Assembly: GCF_021917145.1 (NCBI RefSeq)
Contig: NC_061066.1
Span: 6,796,782-6,860,781, forward strand
DNA length: 64,000 bases
Direction: 5' to 3'
From: Hypomesus transpacificus
Lineage: Eukaryota; Chordata; Actinopteri; Osmeriformes; Osmeridae
Under the pieces are notes generated by a model. It was not told where the DNA came from, made no database searches, and saw nothing but the letters and a program-made list of their open reading frames with translations. This document shows, in pieces, positions 1 through 10,953 of this stretch (positions are counted from its first letter, which is position 1; each line of letters opens with the position of its first letter). Position numbers and translations under genes: made by a program.

Positions 1-199
1 GTTTAAATGGATGGATTTCAAAGGCGTAGTTACATAATGCAATAACATTAAACACAAACAAAATTGTATATGGTCTGCTCATCTTTATTACATTGACGTG
101 ATTGAGACTGCTTACTCATTCCAAGGCCTATTGACAATGTGATTACAACAGTTAAATTATGTGTGTGAACTGTATTTAAGAAAGGACATTGAGGACCTG

Positions 200-2553
200 A
201 TCAGTTCCCAAACTGTCTATCTCTACCCAAACAATTTGTGTGTTGCCTGAGATGTTCCAACTGTTCGTAAACTTGGTTGAAATTGGTTTAGGGGAACCAC
301 AACTCTTTGTAGCCAGTCAAAGGCAAGTGCAGCAGCCCCTTGGTCAGCCACCCCCTGGAACTGGCTGCTCCAAATATACCTTGGATACCAGTGTGATGTT
401 GCAACTGTTGTGTAAGACAACTTTGCACAAAAATTTGATATGGTGACGTGTATTTGGCAGTACTCAGGTCACGTTTTATACGAGGCAGGTAAACAAAGTG
501 AAGAGCCCAAAGATGCCTTTCGTTGTTGGCAATAATGATTCCTTCATTTTCTATATAGATATGTAAACAAGGAGTGCTATACATCCGTTTCAAGTCTTAT
601 TGTCAGGTACACGGAACACCACAAAGTCAGACTGGGCACTGACATTTTTGGGACAAGACAATGCAAAGCAACCTGGCATAACATAATAAGTACTTCGATT
701 ACATTTATGATAAGCTAAAAAAAATATGATAAATTATAAACCTCCTAAATATACAAAATAGTATACAATATATTAGACCTCTAATACAGATAATGACCTA
801 TACTAGCCTTACACCTATACTAACCTAAAACAAGTGGGGTACAGTTAGTGCAATATTGCTGATAGTGCAACCAGTAGCTGAAAGTGACAGTGTGTAAAGT
901 GACTAGTGAGAAATGCATCAATGTAAAGTGTTTAGTGAGAACTGTCCATGTAAATGGTCATTCAGAAGCTGGCCGGCCCTTGGATAGAAACAGTTGTCCA
1001 GAAGGCAGCGGGGTAGAGACTGAAAGATGAGTGGTAGCAGTCTTTTAGAATCTTGCCAGCTTTCCTGAGGCATCGTGTGTGGTAGGTGTCCTGTAGGGCT
1101 GGGAGCTTGCTGTCGATGATAAACTCAGCAGACCTTACCACACTACGTAGGACTCTGCGTTTTTTTTGTCACGCCTCTCCAGACATCGCCCCAAAGTCTT
1201 TCAATGCGTTGATTATGAGTGCTCCCTCGGGTTGATCCTCGGAAGACATCCATGATGAGACAAATGGCGTTGTTTTCCCCTCCATAGTCAGATCTGACTC
1301 TGGATGGGACACCAAACTGGGTGACTGCTTCCAAAAACAGGTCCATTACAATGTCACTTCTGTTGTTGTTAGAAGCCTTCAGGAAAACCACTAGTCGGCT
1401 GAACCCATCGATTCCTCCATGGATTACAATCCTCCGCCTAAGAGAGGAAGGAGGGGAAAACAAAAGATTTCAATTGCACATCTTATTTTATAAATAACAA
1501 AAAAAATATGAATGGCTTGAATGCAGCTAAAATGAATTGTATACCTTTCTGTGCAACATGTTGGGCATTTAACAGAAAAAAAGTCCAACCTCTATTCCAT
1601 TCATGTGAAGCTGAAAATCTTATTTTAAATTCAAAACAAATAAAATAATCAGCTCGTCATTGGCTAGGGACACAGTTAGGGCAAATTAACGAATCACAGT
1701 AAAACAAGCCACTTACTATAAGAGCTTGTGGTTGCGATCAAGATGCCACAGCGAATTTGACCCTGCCACTCGATGTGTTCTCCTCCGAAGCCTGTGGGAC
1801 ATACTCCGAATAGCAGCACCTTCAGATCAAGTGCATCATCTGGTCTGTAAAAGATGAAATTGTGCTGTCTATGGAAGACAATGTATACATATTAGGACTT
1901 AGATAATTTTTTTACATTCATCCCTAGTAACTCTAAATAAAACAATGTGTTTAAGGAACAGTGACAAGGTAGCTATGTGGTACAAGCACATGACAGTTTT
2001 CTCTCCAAAGATATGGGATATGAAAGAGTTCTATCAAAGTATATCAATTTCTTCATGAAATGTATAGAAAGCGTAATTCTGCAGTGTTTCATGTGCTTTG
2101 TAAATAAACAAAATAATTGTGTAAAATCAGTGAGAAAGGGGTCACACTTTTCAGATCTCTCCTGAACTAGTCCTTCAATTGACACATACCTTAACCGTCG
2201 GTTCACTGTTCTTCTTGAGACACCCACGACCTCCGCAATCTGTTTAGCAGAGAAGTTAAAGGACAACAACATCTGCAACTGCTCTTGGGCGATTTGGTAA
2301 ACCGGCCTTCCTCCAGTCTGTCCTCCCATTCGAGGTACGGTGAAACCAGAAGCAACTGCAGCTAAAGAGAAAAATGTTAGAGGCATCGTGTTTTGAATCT
2401 TGCTTCTTCAGATTATGTTTAATCTGACGAGTACATTACCAGGTTGTTGTTGTTGTTGGCTTCCCGAACTAACTCGCCAATGAGCAAAAGCATGTCATCC
2501 ACCACTCCAGATTGATGCAGTCGCCCTCTGCTCCAGCGAACGCTCGTCGCCAT
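200..2553 (-). pseudogene. Integrase-like (rve/DDE) transposase gene, decayed
   Basis: This is a multi-exon gene remnant read on the minus strand. The first exon (2553-2440) starts MATSVRWSRGRLHQSG. The next (about 2364-2190) carries a helix-turn-helix segment (SAKQIAEVVGVSRRTVNRRL). A third (about 1850-1734) contains WHLDRNHKL, a likely first catalytic Asp. A fourth (about 1439-1155) contains HGGIDGFSRLVVF, RSDYGGEN and THNQRIERLWGDVWRG, the integrase core. Coding similarity stops after GDVWRGVTKK, where a LINE piece intrudes, and resumes at about 585-230 with NNERHLWALHFVYLPRI. This arrangement matches a family of integrase-core proteins that is common and multicopy in fish genomes. The interruption and the loss of a clean C-terminus suggest it is non-functional. 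Whether it descends from a Ginger-like DNA transposon or a retroelement integrase cannot be decided here. Confidence 0.7.
950..1140 (-). mobile_element. LINE reverse-transcriptase C-terminal fragment
   Basis: The minus-strand translation gives RSAEFIIDSKLPALQDTYHTR, then CLRKAGKILKDCYHSSFSLYP. This resembles the C-terminal tail of L2/Rex-type fish LINEs (the 'YHTRCLRKA..ILKD..HP' pattern). It lies between two separated parts of the integrase-like gene and so probably marks an insertion into it. No target duplication or 3' tail was resolved. Confidence 0.5.
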
Positions 2554-2587
2554 TATCTCTAACCTGTTAGCATGACAAAATATATTA

Positions 2588-2922
2588 GTGGTAGGCTATA
2601 ACAAAGCATGTTTAACAACTCTGAGGTTGCTGGCTTCAGTAACATAATCGCATTCAGTAACACAATATTCAAAGCCTTATAAGGTCTAGTTTAGCGGCGT
2701 TAATTTGAGCTTGCTCATTATTAAAGAGTTAGCACTACAAGTGTGTTGACAAGTGGTAGGCTAACTACAACAAAGCTTCTTAAACAACTCTTTGAGATTG
2801 CTGGCTACAGTAACATAATCATCGCATTCAGTAACACAATATTCAAAACCTTATGGTCTAGTTTAGCGGCCTTAATTTGATTTTGCTCATTATTAAAGAG
2901 TTGGCACTACAAGTGTGTTGAC
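2588..2922. repeat. Tandem duplication, about 165-170 bp x 2
   Basis: Two adjacent units share 'acaacaaagc', 'cagtaacacaatattcaaa', 'ggtctagtttagcgg' and 'cactacaagtgtgttgac' in the same order, with small differences. They lie just upstream of the first exon of the integrase-like gene. No coding potential is seen. Confidence 0.75.
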
Positions 2923-3142
2923 GAAAAGTCAGGAGCCCAGGAGGACAGGACTAGCCAACAGCTATACAAAACAAGTAACTTGGTTTAACGTTGCTAATTG
3001 ATAGCTTACCTGGTTAGAACAGTCTGTATGGAATCCTGGTCATATGAAGATAAAAGTCGAGTACAATCTGAAAAAGTCTGGGCACAATTGTTGAGAAAGT
3101 TTGTGGTCGTAATTTTTTTAGATTTGCCTCACACACAACGTG

Positions 3143-5328
3143 AGAGGCGGTTAGAACCGAAACTGTACTGTCCTGTAGCTAGTGGTCCAGGACAGTGTAG
3201 CTAGTGGTCCAGGACAGTGTAGCTAGTGGTCCAGGACAGTGTAGCTAGTGGTCCAGGACAGTGTAGCTAGTGGTCCAGTAGCTAGTGGTCCAGGACAGTG
3301 TAGCTAGTGGTCCAGGACAGTGTAGCTAGTGGTCCAGGACAGTGTAGCTAGTGGTCCAGGCCAGCGCCTCCGCTGGCACAGGACAGTAGCTAGTGGTCCA
3401 GGACAGCGCCTCCGCTGGCACAGGACAGTAGCTAGTGGTCCAGGACAGCGCCTCCGCTGGCACAGGACAGTGGTACGTGACAGCGCCTTCACTGGTACAT
3501 GACAGTTACTGTTCTGTTGATAGTGGTACGCAACTGTCTCGTAACAGTTGCATTGGTTGTCTTGCAGCATTTTTGTTGACTGTCGCATAACATTTTAGAA
3601 TGGGGGAACAGGTTATAAACTTTTATTTTCAAAATATAAGTTAAACTGTCTCTAAACCATACTTGACGTGTCGCTACAAGCTTACCATACAAAGTAGTCA
3701 ATTTTTACATTGTGTGTAATGTAAAGCAGACTGTTACGTATTGACTTAGTAAAAACGTATTTTACTCAAAGTAACTGAATGCACATGAGCCACCGCCGGA
3801 GACGTTATTATTGCATTATTGTTATCAGCGCCTCCTAGTGACGGCGTGTATATCATTAATTTTAATAATAAATAATTAAAGTCAACATAGGCTATAGGTT
3901 ACCTACATTTTGCAGTCAAGGGGTGTCATTTATTGACATTGTTCTTCATATGGAAATAATGAAGAATTATGTTTTCTTTATTATTTTAAAGACAAAATGA
4001 AATATGAATGTGTTTATAATTTAATTTTTATACTTTTAAAGTTTGAGTATTTTCATTTTCCAATACACTGTTAAATTGCAGTTCCCTGTCAGTCAACACA
4101 GCCAGGTTACATTAGTTTTCTTTGTTTACAAGCATTTCTCTCAATAAAATAAAAATCAACACATACCATTAATATTTTCAATAAAAATAGATGTATTTGA
4201 AAACATAAATAATACAATTCAAAACACTTTTTGTACATGTACAAAACACTGTAGGACACTATATGTTCACTCAAACACAGTTCCTGAGGCAAGGCACATC
4301 TCAGCCATGTACCGGCAAACGCTGTCGTTCTTTCTGATGATGTGGATGGTGACCTTAACAAAGACATCAACAATTGAAATGCTCATCAAAAACAACGGTA
4401 ACAGGACAGCGGGGATTTGTGCTCTTACAAATCGCCACACTTCTATGGACTAATATACCATTTGTGTTAAAACGATATCATACAGTCAAATAGCCTATCT
4501 AATTTGCCTATCTTTTGACCTTATTTCAAAACCAAATTGATTGTTAAAATCTGAAATCAGAATCAGAAAATGTCGCCTTACCCGCCATTGATTGCACCAA
4601 CACTAAAATAAAATGTTCTAGAACTAAGGGCCAACTCTGGTTGAAACCAGCTCTGGTTTAAACCAATTAACTTAGAGACACTCTGTCACAAGACAACAAG
4701 ATACGCTATGTGAGTGTTGCGAGACAGTTAAAATAGCCTTCTTTAACATTATAGCCATAGGCTTGAACTTTTTAAACAAAACAGTTCCTAAGATATAAGA
4801 CGGATCTTTCTGAATCCTGTGTGTTTTGTTAAGTGGATACTGAAACAATTGTAGCCTACTTTTTTATATTTACATAAACAGATTTATGTGTAATATACAA
4901 TTAATAGACGTTTAAATTCAGTTACTCTGAGTAAAATACGTTTTTACTAAGTCAATACGTAACAGTCTGCTACGTATTGGTTTAGAGACAGTTTAACTTA
5001 TATTTTGAAAATAAAAGTTTATAGCCTGTTCTCCCATTCTAAAATGTTATACGACAGTCAACAAAAATGCTGCAAGACAACCAATGCAACTGTTACGAGA
5101 CAGTTGCGTACCACTATCAACAGAACAGTAACTGTCATGTACCAGTGGAGGCACTGTCCTGGACCACTGTCCTGGACCACTAGCTACTGTCCTGTGCCAG
5201 CGGAGGCGCTGTCCTGGACCACTGGAGGCGCTGTCCTGGACCACTGGAGGCGCTGGTCCGGACCACTAGCTACACTGTCCTGGACCACTAGCTACAGGAC
5301 AGTACAGTTTCGGTTCTAACCGCTACTG
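3143..5328. mobile_element. Foldback DNA transposon with long inverted arms, 9-bp TSD
   Basis: The two ends are inverted copies: the left begins AGAGGCGGTTAGAACCGAAA and the right ends with its complement. The inverted arms extend about 600 bp each (3143-3760 and 4905-5328, imperfect). The 9-bp sequence CACAACGTG flanks both ends (3134-3142 and 5329-5337), which fixes the boundaries. The 1.1-kb AT-rich centre has no convincing gene. Long TIRs with a 9-bp duplication are the MULE/Mutator pattern, but without a transposase this assignment is inference. The arms carry tandem subrepeats that differ in number between the two sides. Confidence 0.75.
3178..3480. repeat. Minisatellite inside left arm of the foldback element
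   Basis: A 22-bp unit (agctagtggtccaggacagt plus gt) repeats about eight times. It is followed by three longer units of about 40 bp that add 'gcgcctccgctggcacagga'. The inverted right arm at about 5150-5300 carries the same motifs in fewer copies. The array is therefore a length-variable part of the TIR. Spacing is continuous, so it is not a CRISPR array. Confidence 0.85.
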
Positions 5329-5337
5329 CACAACGTG

Positions 5338-6139
5338 TTCGTCTTCTTCGTTGGTTCTTTGAATGGCGGTTAAACAATGTATAGGTGCATCATCGCCACC
5401 TACTGGACGGGAGTATGATACCGGATAAACCGCACAAGTGGCTCTCCCCCACACAAATGGACTGTCCCAAATACTAAATGATAGCTACGTAAGAGCCCAC
5501 ATGGTCACAGTAGGACTACGTACAGCCTCGCGCAGACACTACGTAAAAAGGGGGGTGGCTATGTTGAAGCCAACCAATAGCATGGAAGCATAAATGGTCC
5601 AAACGTGTACAGACGTAAAAAACGGACGTGTACAGACGTCAAAAACGGACGTGTACAGACGTCAATTTTTAACGTCTGTACACGTAAAAAAAAATTTGAT
5701 GTGTGTACACGAACGACAGTTCAGACGTTTTGGCACAATCGGCGTTCGATATCCATACGACGTCGGGCCGACGATTATTGTATACGTCGGCCCGACGTAT
5801 GTCTGCTATCTGGGTAGCCCATTGTATGTTCATTTGCTAAGTGACATTTCAGATAGATAGTGAAATATTTGCTGTCTGAGAGATCAAGCATGTAGACACA
5901 TTTTTTAACAAGCGTGTAGACCCATTTTTTAACAATACTGGTGTGAAAAGCCTAAATGTGACAATTTGACATATAAATGATACAATCTCTGTATTGCTTC
6001 AGGTGTGTCCAGTGCTGACAATCCAGAGGTTGTGAGTATATGTCTGCGCAGGCGCACCTGCTCACATTTCATGCCACCCCTGCATACGTCAGTGCCCCAC
6101 TGGTGCCACCCCTATCAAAAATGTCTGGACACGCCCCTG
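5338..6139. other. Non-coding stretch with GACGT-rich short repeats
   Basis: No gene is seen. At 5594-5700 a unit of about 23 bp (cggacgtgtacagacgtcaa) repeats three times, followed by an inverted version. At about 5757-5800 there is an inverted repeat, cgtcgggccgacg then cgtcggcccgacg. These look like transposon ends, but no partner end or target duplication was found. Confidence 0.5.
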
Positions 6140-7582
6140 GTTCAATATCATCAAATAACAGTAAAAGTTTTCCAGTTACTTAGCGTTTGTTCGTAGGATT
6201 AACGCCAGTAGTGCAGCACACACTTACCCAAGGCCTGGTTTGGCTGTTCGTGACGGTCAGCTATGACAGTGAGCCTCGATTTTTGCAGATTTCTGAAAAA
6301 CTTGCTAAAATAATAACGATCTAGCTAGATTATGTACACTTTAAGCTCAATGTACATATCTTGTTTGGTCGATTGTGGAAAAAAAGTCGAACCGTTTTTA
6401 GTTATGGAGAGCCATCGCGCTAGCTCGATTATGAGAAATGTAGCTAAAATCCACACCTCAAACAAGTTAACCCAGATGCAAAACTGTACATCCAATCCCA
6501 AAAATAAGGATATTTTCCGAGACCCAAGACTCTGCCGAAACCATTGATATCCTGTGTGTCTGTGCGGTCAGAGGTACAACTCTTTTGGCAGTTTCCAAAA
6601 CGTCACCCAATTCTGCTTTCATGGTGCGTGTCTGTTTGGTTGCCAGGTGATAGCACAGCTGTGATCGCTAACGAGCTGGGCAGAGAGAAAAAAACACATT
6701 TAGCTGGAATCCACACCTCAAACAAGTTAACCTAAACGCAAAACTATACGTCCAATTCAAAAAATTAGGATATTTTCCGAGACCCAAGACTCTGCCCAAA
6801 CCAGAGATGTCCTTTATATGTCTGTGCGGTCAGAAATACGACTCTACCGGCAGTTTAAAAACACGTCTACTTAAATTCTCTGACGAATTTTACCCACCTC
6901 TCCATTGAAGTTAGGGAGAGATTTTGAAAGGCTGCTCTCGCTTCAAGGCTCAAAACCCCAAATCAATAAATGTGAGCTCTTTAGTAGTTAAATTGGCTGA
7001 AAGAGGACAAGTTTTTCTACATTTTAAGTTAAAACTTGTTTCTGTAAGTTAAACTATATGAACGTCAGAGGCATTTGTTTGACAATTTAGTTGAATATCA
7101 GAAAAAGAGCAGCCAGCTGGCTGCTCAATCATAAAAATCAAGAAGGAGCTAAATTTTTCATGTATTTCAAACTGTCACAATTCAAAATTGGCTGAATATA
7201 TTTGAAAAAGCTGAATCATTTGGGAATAACTGAATGTCTTGTGAACATTTTAAAGTTTGAATGGTGTCTCTAGCTGAAAGTATGCTGAAGTAGTTAAGTT
7301 TGAATGAGGAGGAAGCTTTTTAATGATTTGAAAGGATTTACCATTACTTTCAAAGGGAGAATAATTTGCACAAAAACCTTAATTCTGTAAAAAGTATAAA
7401 AGTGAGAAATACCAGAAGTCATAGCCATCATCTCCTGAAGGAGCTGAACGTTTTGATACAAAAATTGTAGGAATCGGTGAAAGTATGCAGGACTAGTTAA
7501 AGGCCAAAAAACGGCGGAAGAACTGAGAAGTTGAAAAGCAACTAGAAAAGGCTGTTCCTGCGAAACAGCAGTGAGAATGCTG
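6140..7582. repeat. Dispersed repeat R, copy A (uninterrupted)
   Basis: This non-coding segment is nearly identical, in the same orientation, to 9603-9694 joined to 15077-16386. Shared landmarks are 'ttcaatatcatcaaataaca', 'ggctgttcgtgacggtcagc', 'gttgtgtttgacaatttag'-like AT-rich text and 'ggcggaagaactgagaag'. It contains an internal tandem duplication (around 6410-6600 and 6700-6860, both with 'ccacacctcaaacaagttaa'). At 6235-6245 it preserves the site (ctggtttggctg) into which copy B received the Harbinger-like element. No protein is evident. Confidence 0.8.
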
Positions 7583-8596
7583 AAAACCTGAATGGGGATA
7601 GCTGACCATGCTAAAAAAGCTGAACATTTTGTAGAAAGTTATAAGCTGAAGCTTCAAAGCGCCCGAAAGGTATTTTAAATAGGGGCTGGAGCTGGAGCTG
7701 GACGAAGGCTTAAACTACAGAAAAGAGAAGAAAAATGCAAAACAAAAAGTGAAAAAAAATCAGAAAGAAGAGGAACAATGCATAACTATTTGAAAATTTA
7801 GCAGAAGCTTAATTGCTGGAGTTTCAAAAGGCCTGAAATGGAGTCAGATGGCTGAGCGGTGAGGGAGTTGGGCTAGTAAACAGAAGGTTGCCGGATCGAT
7901 TCCTTGCTGTGCAAAATTACGTTGTGTCCTTGGGCAAGGCACTTCACCCTACTTGCCTCGGGGGGAATGTCCCTGTACTTACTGTAAGTCGCTCTGGATA
8001 AGAGCGTCTGCTAAATGACTAAACTGTAAATGTAATGTTTTAAAGGACCTACAGCAAGATGAAGGCAGAAAAGTACAGAAAAGAGAAGAAAAATGCAAAA
8101 GTACTGGCAGTTGGAAGGTACTGCTGTGAAAGGTATTTTTGAAAGGACCTGAGCAAGATGAAGGCAGAAAACAGAAGAAAAGAAGAAAAATGCAAAACAA
8201 AAAGGGGAACATTTCTGAAAGATGAGCTGCAGGAAAATTTGAAAATTGAGCAGAAAACCAGTTGCTGAAGTCTGGGTTAAACGAATTTGAAGGTAAAAGG
8301 ACAACACTGGAATGACTTGAACTTGCTGGAAAAAGGTAGCAACCATTGGTCATTGGCAACAGACTGGCAACATTTCTAACCTAGAATCTAGGTTTCAGGT
8401 TCAAGACGGAGGAGAAACTAATCATGCGTAACTGCACACCCAGTCCTGTTCAGACACTAAGATGACATCAAAATAATAATTCATAGTGCAGGGTTGCCGA
8501 TGTTGTCGTTGTCCCTGGTGAGTTTTTTATACGTAAATACCAAGATCATGATACATCTAAGCAGCGGATCATTTCTTGCAAGTGTGTCAAAGTGGT
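7583..8596. other. Purine-rich non-coding stretch with partial repeats
   Basis: Apart from the SINE listed separately I see no gene. Two segments (about 8040-8100 and 8145-8200) share 'aaaggacct..agcaagatgaaggcagaaaa', and a related piece lies near 7715-7745. At 8488-8517 a short piece (gcagggttgccgatg...ctggtg) matches the end of the MADF exon found at 9994-10123, suggesting an older, mostly deleted copy. Confidence 0.5.
7841..8033 (+). mobile_element. tRNA-derived SINE
   Basis: The head resembles a tRNA with an A box (tggctgagcggt) and a B box (ggttgccggatcgattcc), the promoter elements used by RNA polymerase III. The body contains 'gggcaaggcacttcaccc' and the tail 'gctctggataagagcgtctg', 'ctaaatgact'. 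That tail recurs alone at 57234-57285 and, in reverse orientation, near 23860 and 30670. The layout is that of a fish tRNA-derived SINE. The LINE partner is not identified. Confidence 0.85.
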
Positions 8597-8605
8597 ATGT
8601 ATTAA

Positions 8606-9457
8606 TAGCCTGACGTTGTCATACTCATAATTCTAGTCAGAATATATGAGTCTGAGAACTCTCCGTTGGGCTTTGACTACAGGGCGTGTTTCAAACGAGC
8701 CTGGAAAACAAATGCCTCTTTGCTCAATTGGATAGATCTACAACAAATCAGAGCAACAGAGTATGTGACGTATGTTAAGCACCGCATAGTTGTTGTCAAC
8801 AGAACTAAACTACAAGTAGACTTGAAGTATGCTTGAAGAATGAATACAAACGATTTTTGCCGGTGTTGTAAAATTAATTTAAGGGTAAGGGGAGTACTTG
8901 TTCACTGGGTCAACCTTTTTGAGCGAAACAATAAAGGGCAATGCATATACAAACAAGTTCTCCGTTTAGGATTACAACTCCACAAAAGAAAAGGAGAAAC
9001 CACAATGGCCACTAGGTTTTCATTGTGTCCCATCTTCTTCGCGACCATCAGGGCCAGCTGATAAATTAAACTTTTACCGAATCCCGTATGAAGGACGGCA
9101 AAAACATATTTTCCATCGACAAATGCCTTGATTGCTTCTCTCTGTTCCTCTTTCAAAATTAATGCGCTGTCGATGTCTTCTAAAACAGACTCGATAGCAG
9201 AATCATAACATCCCAGATCTCCAGCGGTAGCCATGTTTGTTCAAAACAAATTCAACTTAAGCGCTGTTTTGTGACGTGGGTGATTACGTTACTGTTGATC
9301 ATCTGTCCATCATCGTATAAAGCCCGCCCTGGCAATTTCATTGGTTTGCCCAGATTCTGGTTTTCTGTAGTTGGTCCCCAATACGAGACCCTCCAGACCC
9401 AACTTCCCGACCAAATTTTCTTTAGGGCGGGGAGAAGTTGGGCTGGCAGCCAGGCTA
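8606..9457 (-). mobile_element. DNA transposon with 9-bp TSD carrying a RecQ-like helicase fragment (Academ-like?)
   Basis: The ends are TAGCCTGACG at the left and CCAGGCTA at the right. They are flanked by a perfect 9-bp duplication, ATGTATTAA (8597-8605 and 9458-9466). Two shorter relatives with the same ends and their own 9-bp duplications lie at 31001-31381 and 43984-44352. This copy differs in keeping an internal coding segment for a RecQ-like SF2 helicase starting near the right end. The AcademH lineage of Academ transposons is known to encode an SF2 helicase, so I propose that affiliation. No transposase is present to prove it, and a Mutator-like origin is the alternative. Confidence 0.7.
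8995..9234 (-). pseudogene. N-terminal fragment of a RecQ-like SF2 helicase
   Basis: The frame starts with ATG at 9234 (MATAGDLGCYDSAIE) and runs about 80 residues. It includes LKEEQREAIKAFVDGK, a Q-motif-like segment, and LHTGFGKSLIYQL, a Walker A motif (GxGKS) for ATP binding. It then reaches VAIVVSPF, the strand before the usual V-A-L-M-x-D-Q segment of RecQ helicases. Downstream motifs (DEAH, motif III to VI) are absent. The piece lies inside the element with 9-bp duplications, so it is transposon cargo or a transposon gene rather than a host RecQ gene. Confidence 0.7.
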
Positions 9458-9602
9458 ATGTATTAACACCGTAGGCTTGAATAATAACCGAAGGCGTGAA
9501 GCTAGAGAGGATGCAATGGAAGATTTCCTACATAAGCTAGATGTACAACTTCAAATTGAAAACGGAGAAGATATTTAGAGTAAAGACACGTTACTTTACA
9601 TG

Positions 9603-9694
9603 TGTTCAATATCATCAAATAACAGTAAAAGTTTTCCAGTTACTTAGCGTTTGTTAACGCCAGCAGTGCAGCAAACACTTACCCAAGGGCCTGG
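9603..9694. repeat. Dispersed repeat R, copy B, left part
   Basis: This matches 6141-6239 of copy A ('ttcaatatcatcaaataaca', 'agcaaacacttacccaagg', 'cctgg'). It is cut at the TTA target site of the Harbinger-like element and resumes at 15077. Confidence 0.8.
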
Positions 9695-9993
9695 TTACGG
9701 TGCGTTCACACTGCAGAGGGGCGGGCAGAGCGGGGCGTCGGCTTCCAATTCATTTTCAATGTAACCAGGCGTTGACGCCCGCGTAGGGCATTGTGGGAAG
9801 GCGAGCGGGGCGTCGACGCTCGCGTAGGGTATTGTGGGAAGGCGAGCGGGGCGGTTAAAGTTGGATTTTTCTGAACTTTATGTAAATGACGAGCATGAAA
9901 ACGCCAACGATGGCCAATCGGGTTGGTTTCTTGTTTCTCGTAACGTAGCAACTGTTGATCATGGTAAACATTTCTAGGTTTGACAATTTTAAG

Positions 9994-10123
9994 ATGGAAG
10001 AGCAACTCATCGTATGTGTGTCTTCATACCCAGTATTGTATGATACGTCTATGTTCGATTACAGAGACATAAACAAAAAAAATGATGCCTGGCGCAGGGT
10101 TGCTGAGGTTGTCGGCGTCCCTG
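9994..10123 (+). pseudogene. MADF/Myb-SANT-like exon of a Harbinger accessory gene
   Basis: From the ATG at 9994 the reading is MEEQLIVCVSSYPVLYDTSM, then FDYRDINKKNDAWRRVAEVV and GVPG, followed by a plausible donor (ctg|gtgtgt). The pattern of an acidic start, a YPxLYD motif and a late W followed by a basic residue and VA is that of the first part of a MADF domain. I could not find the remaining exons: the frame near 10390-10460 shows no clear MADF C-terminus. It is probably a remnant. Confidence 0.6.
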
Positions 10124-10953
10124 GTGTGTTGTATTTTGTAGTTTAATTCAGTTTCTTCACATTACGTAACTTTCTTCTGTGCTAGCTGCATAGTCTAGCT
10201 AGCTCACCCGGCACACGATTGACATTCAACGCTGAAATGCTGGCTGGCAGCCACTCGCCATCCATACAGTGAATGTGTAGTGGTCATACTCTAAAGTCAT
10301 AATCTAGCGATTGATTTGCAGAGATTTCGAGTAATATAATAAAAGGTTACACATGTCAACGTTTATGTCTGATGCATCTTTTTTTCCAGCCGGAACAAGA
10401 CCCGTTCCATAGAGTGCGGGTGGCATTTAATCTTTCACTCGGCCTAAAAAAAGTGTAGAAAAAGATAACCTGTTGTGTGCTGTAGATAGGATCATGTCAG
10501 ATCTAGAATGCGTATCGGATTTTTGCTTAATGTGTGTAAAAGTTGTATTTTGTCCGCACATTTGCCATGACATTATACGTGTTGTATCACCCGATGCATG
10601 ACTCTCTGGATTGGCACCCCCCTCGCGGGAGCGCGCACCATTCAAAGAGTGAAGGATTTCGTCTTGATATCGCATCCGAAAGAAGAAGGGGAGACAGAAG
10701 TCTCACATTATACCGTCTTTGTTGTTGAATTCAAGAGAAGGATGTCTGTCATCTGTGTAAATATCAGATGCTATTTTCAACACAAAATCCTTAAAATTCG
10801 TCATTCAAACGCTATAGTAAAGAACGCGAACCAACATTCTTGCTCCACGACATCGCATTCTGAAGACATATACCCCAGTGTGATCATGATTACTGCTACA
10901 CAAAATGTATTTTGTGTAGCAGGTTCAAAGTATTTCACATGGCATGGCTCTTT

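Noticed and set aside
3178-3480. Regularly spaced repeats that might suggest a CRISPR array
   Set aside because: Units are contiguous with no unique spacers, lie in a transposon arm, and the sequence is clearly from a vertebrate.
7841-7910. tRNA-like sequence with A and B boxes
   Set aside because: It is fused to a conserved SINE body and tail that recurs elsewhere, and the cloverleaf is incomplete, so it is a SINE head and not a tRNA gene.
8902-9234. Host RecQ helicase gene
   Set aside because: Only the N-terminal motifs are present and the piece lies between transposon ends with a perfect 9-bp duplication.
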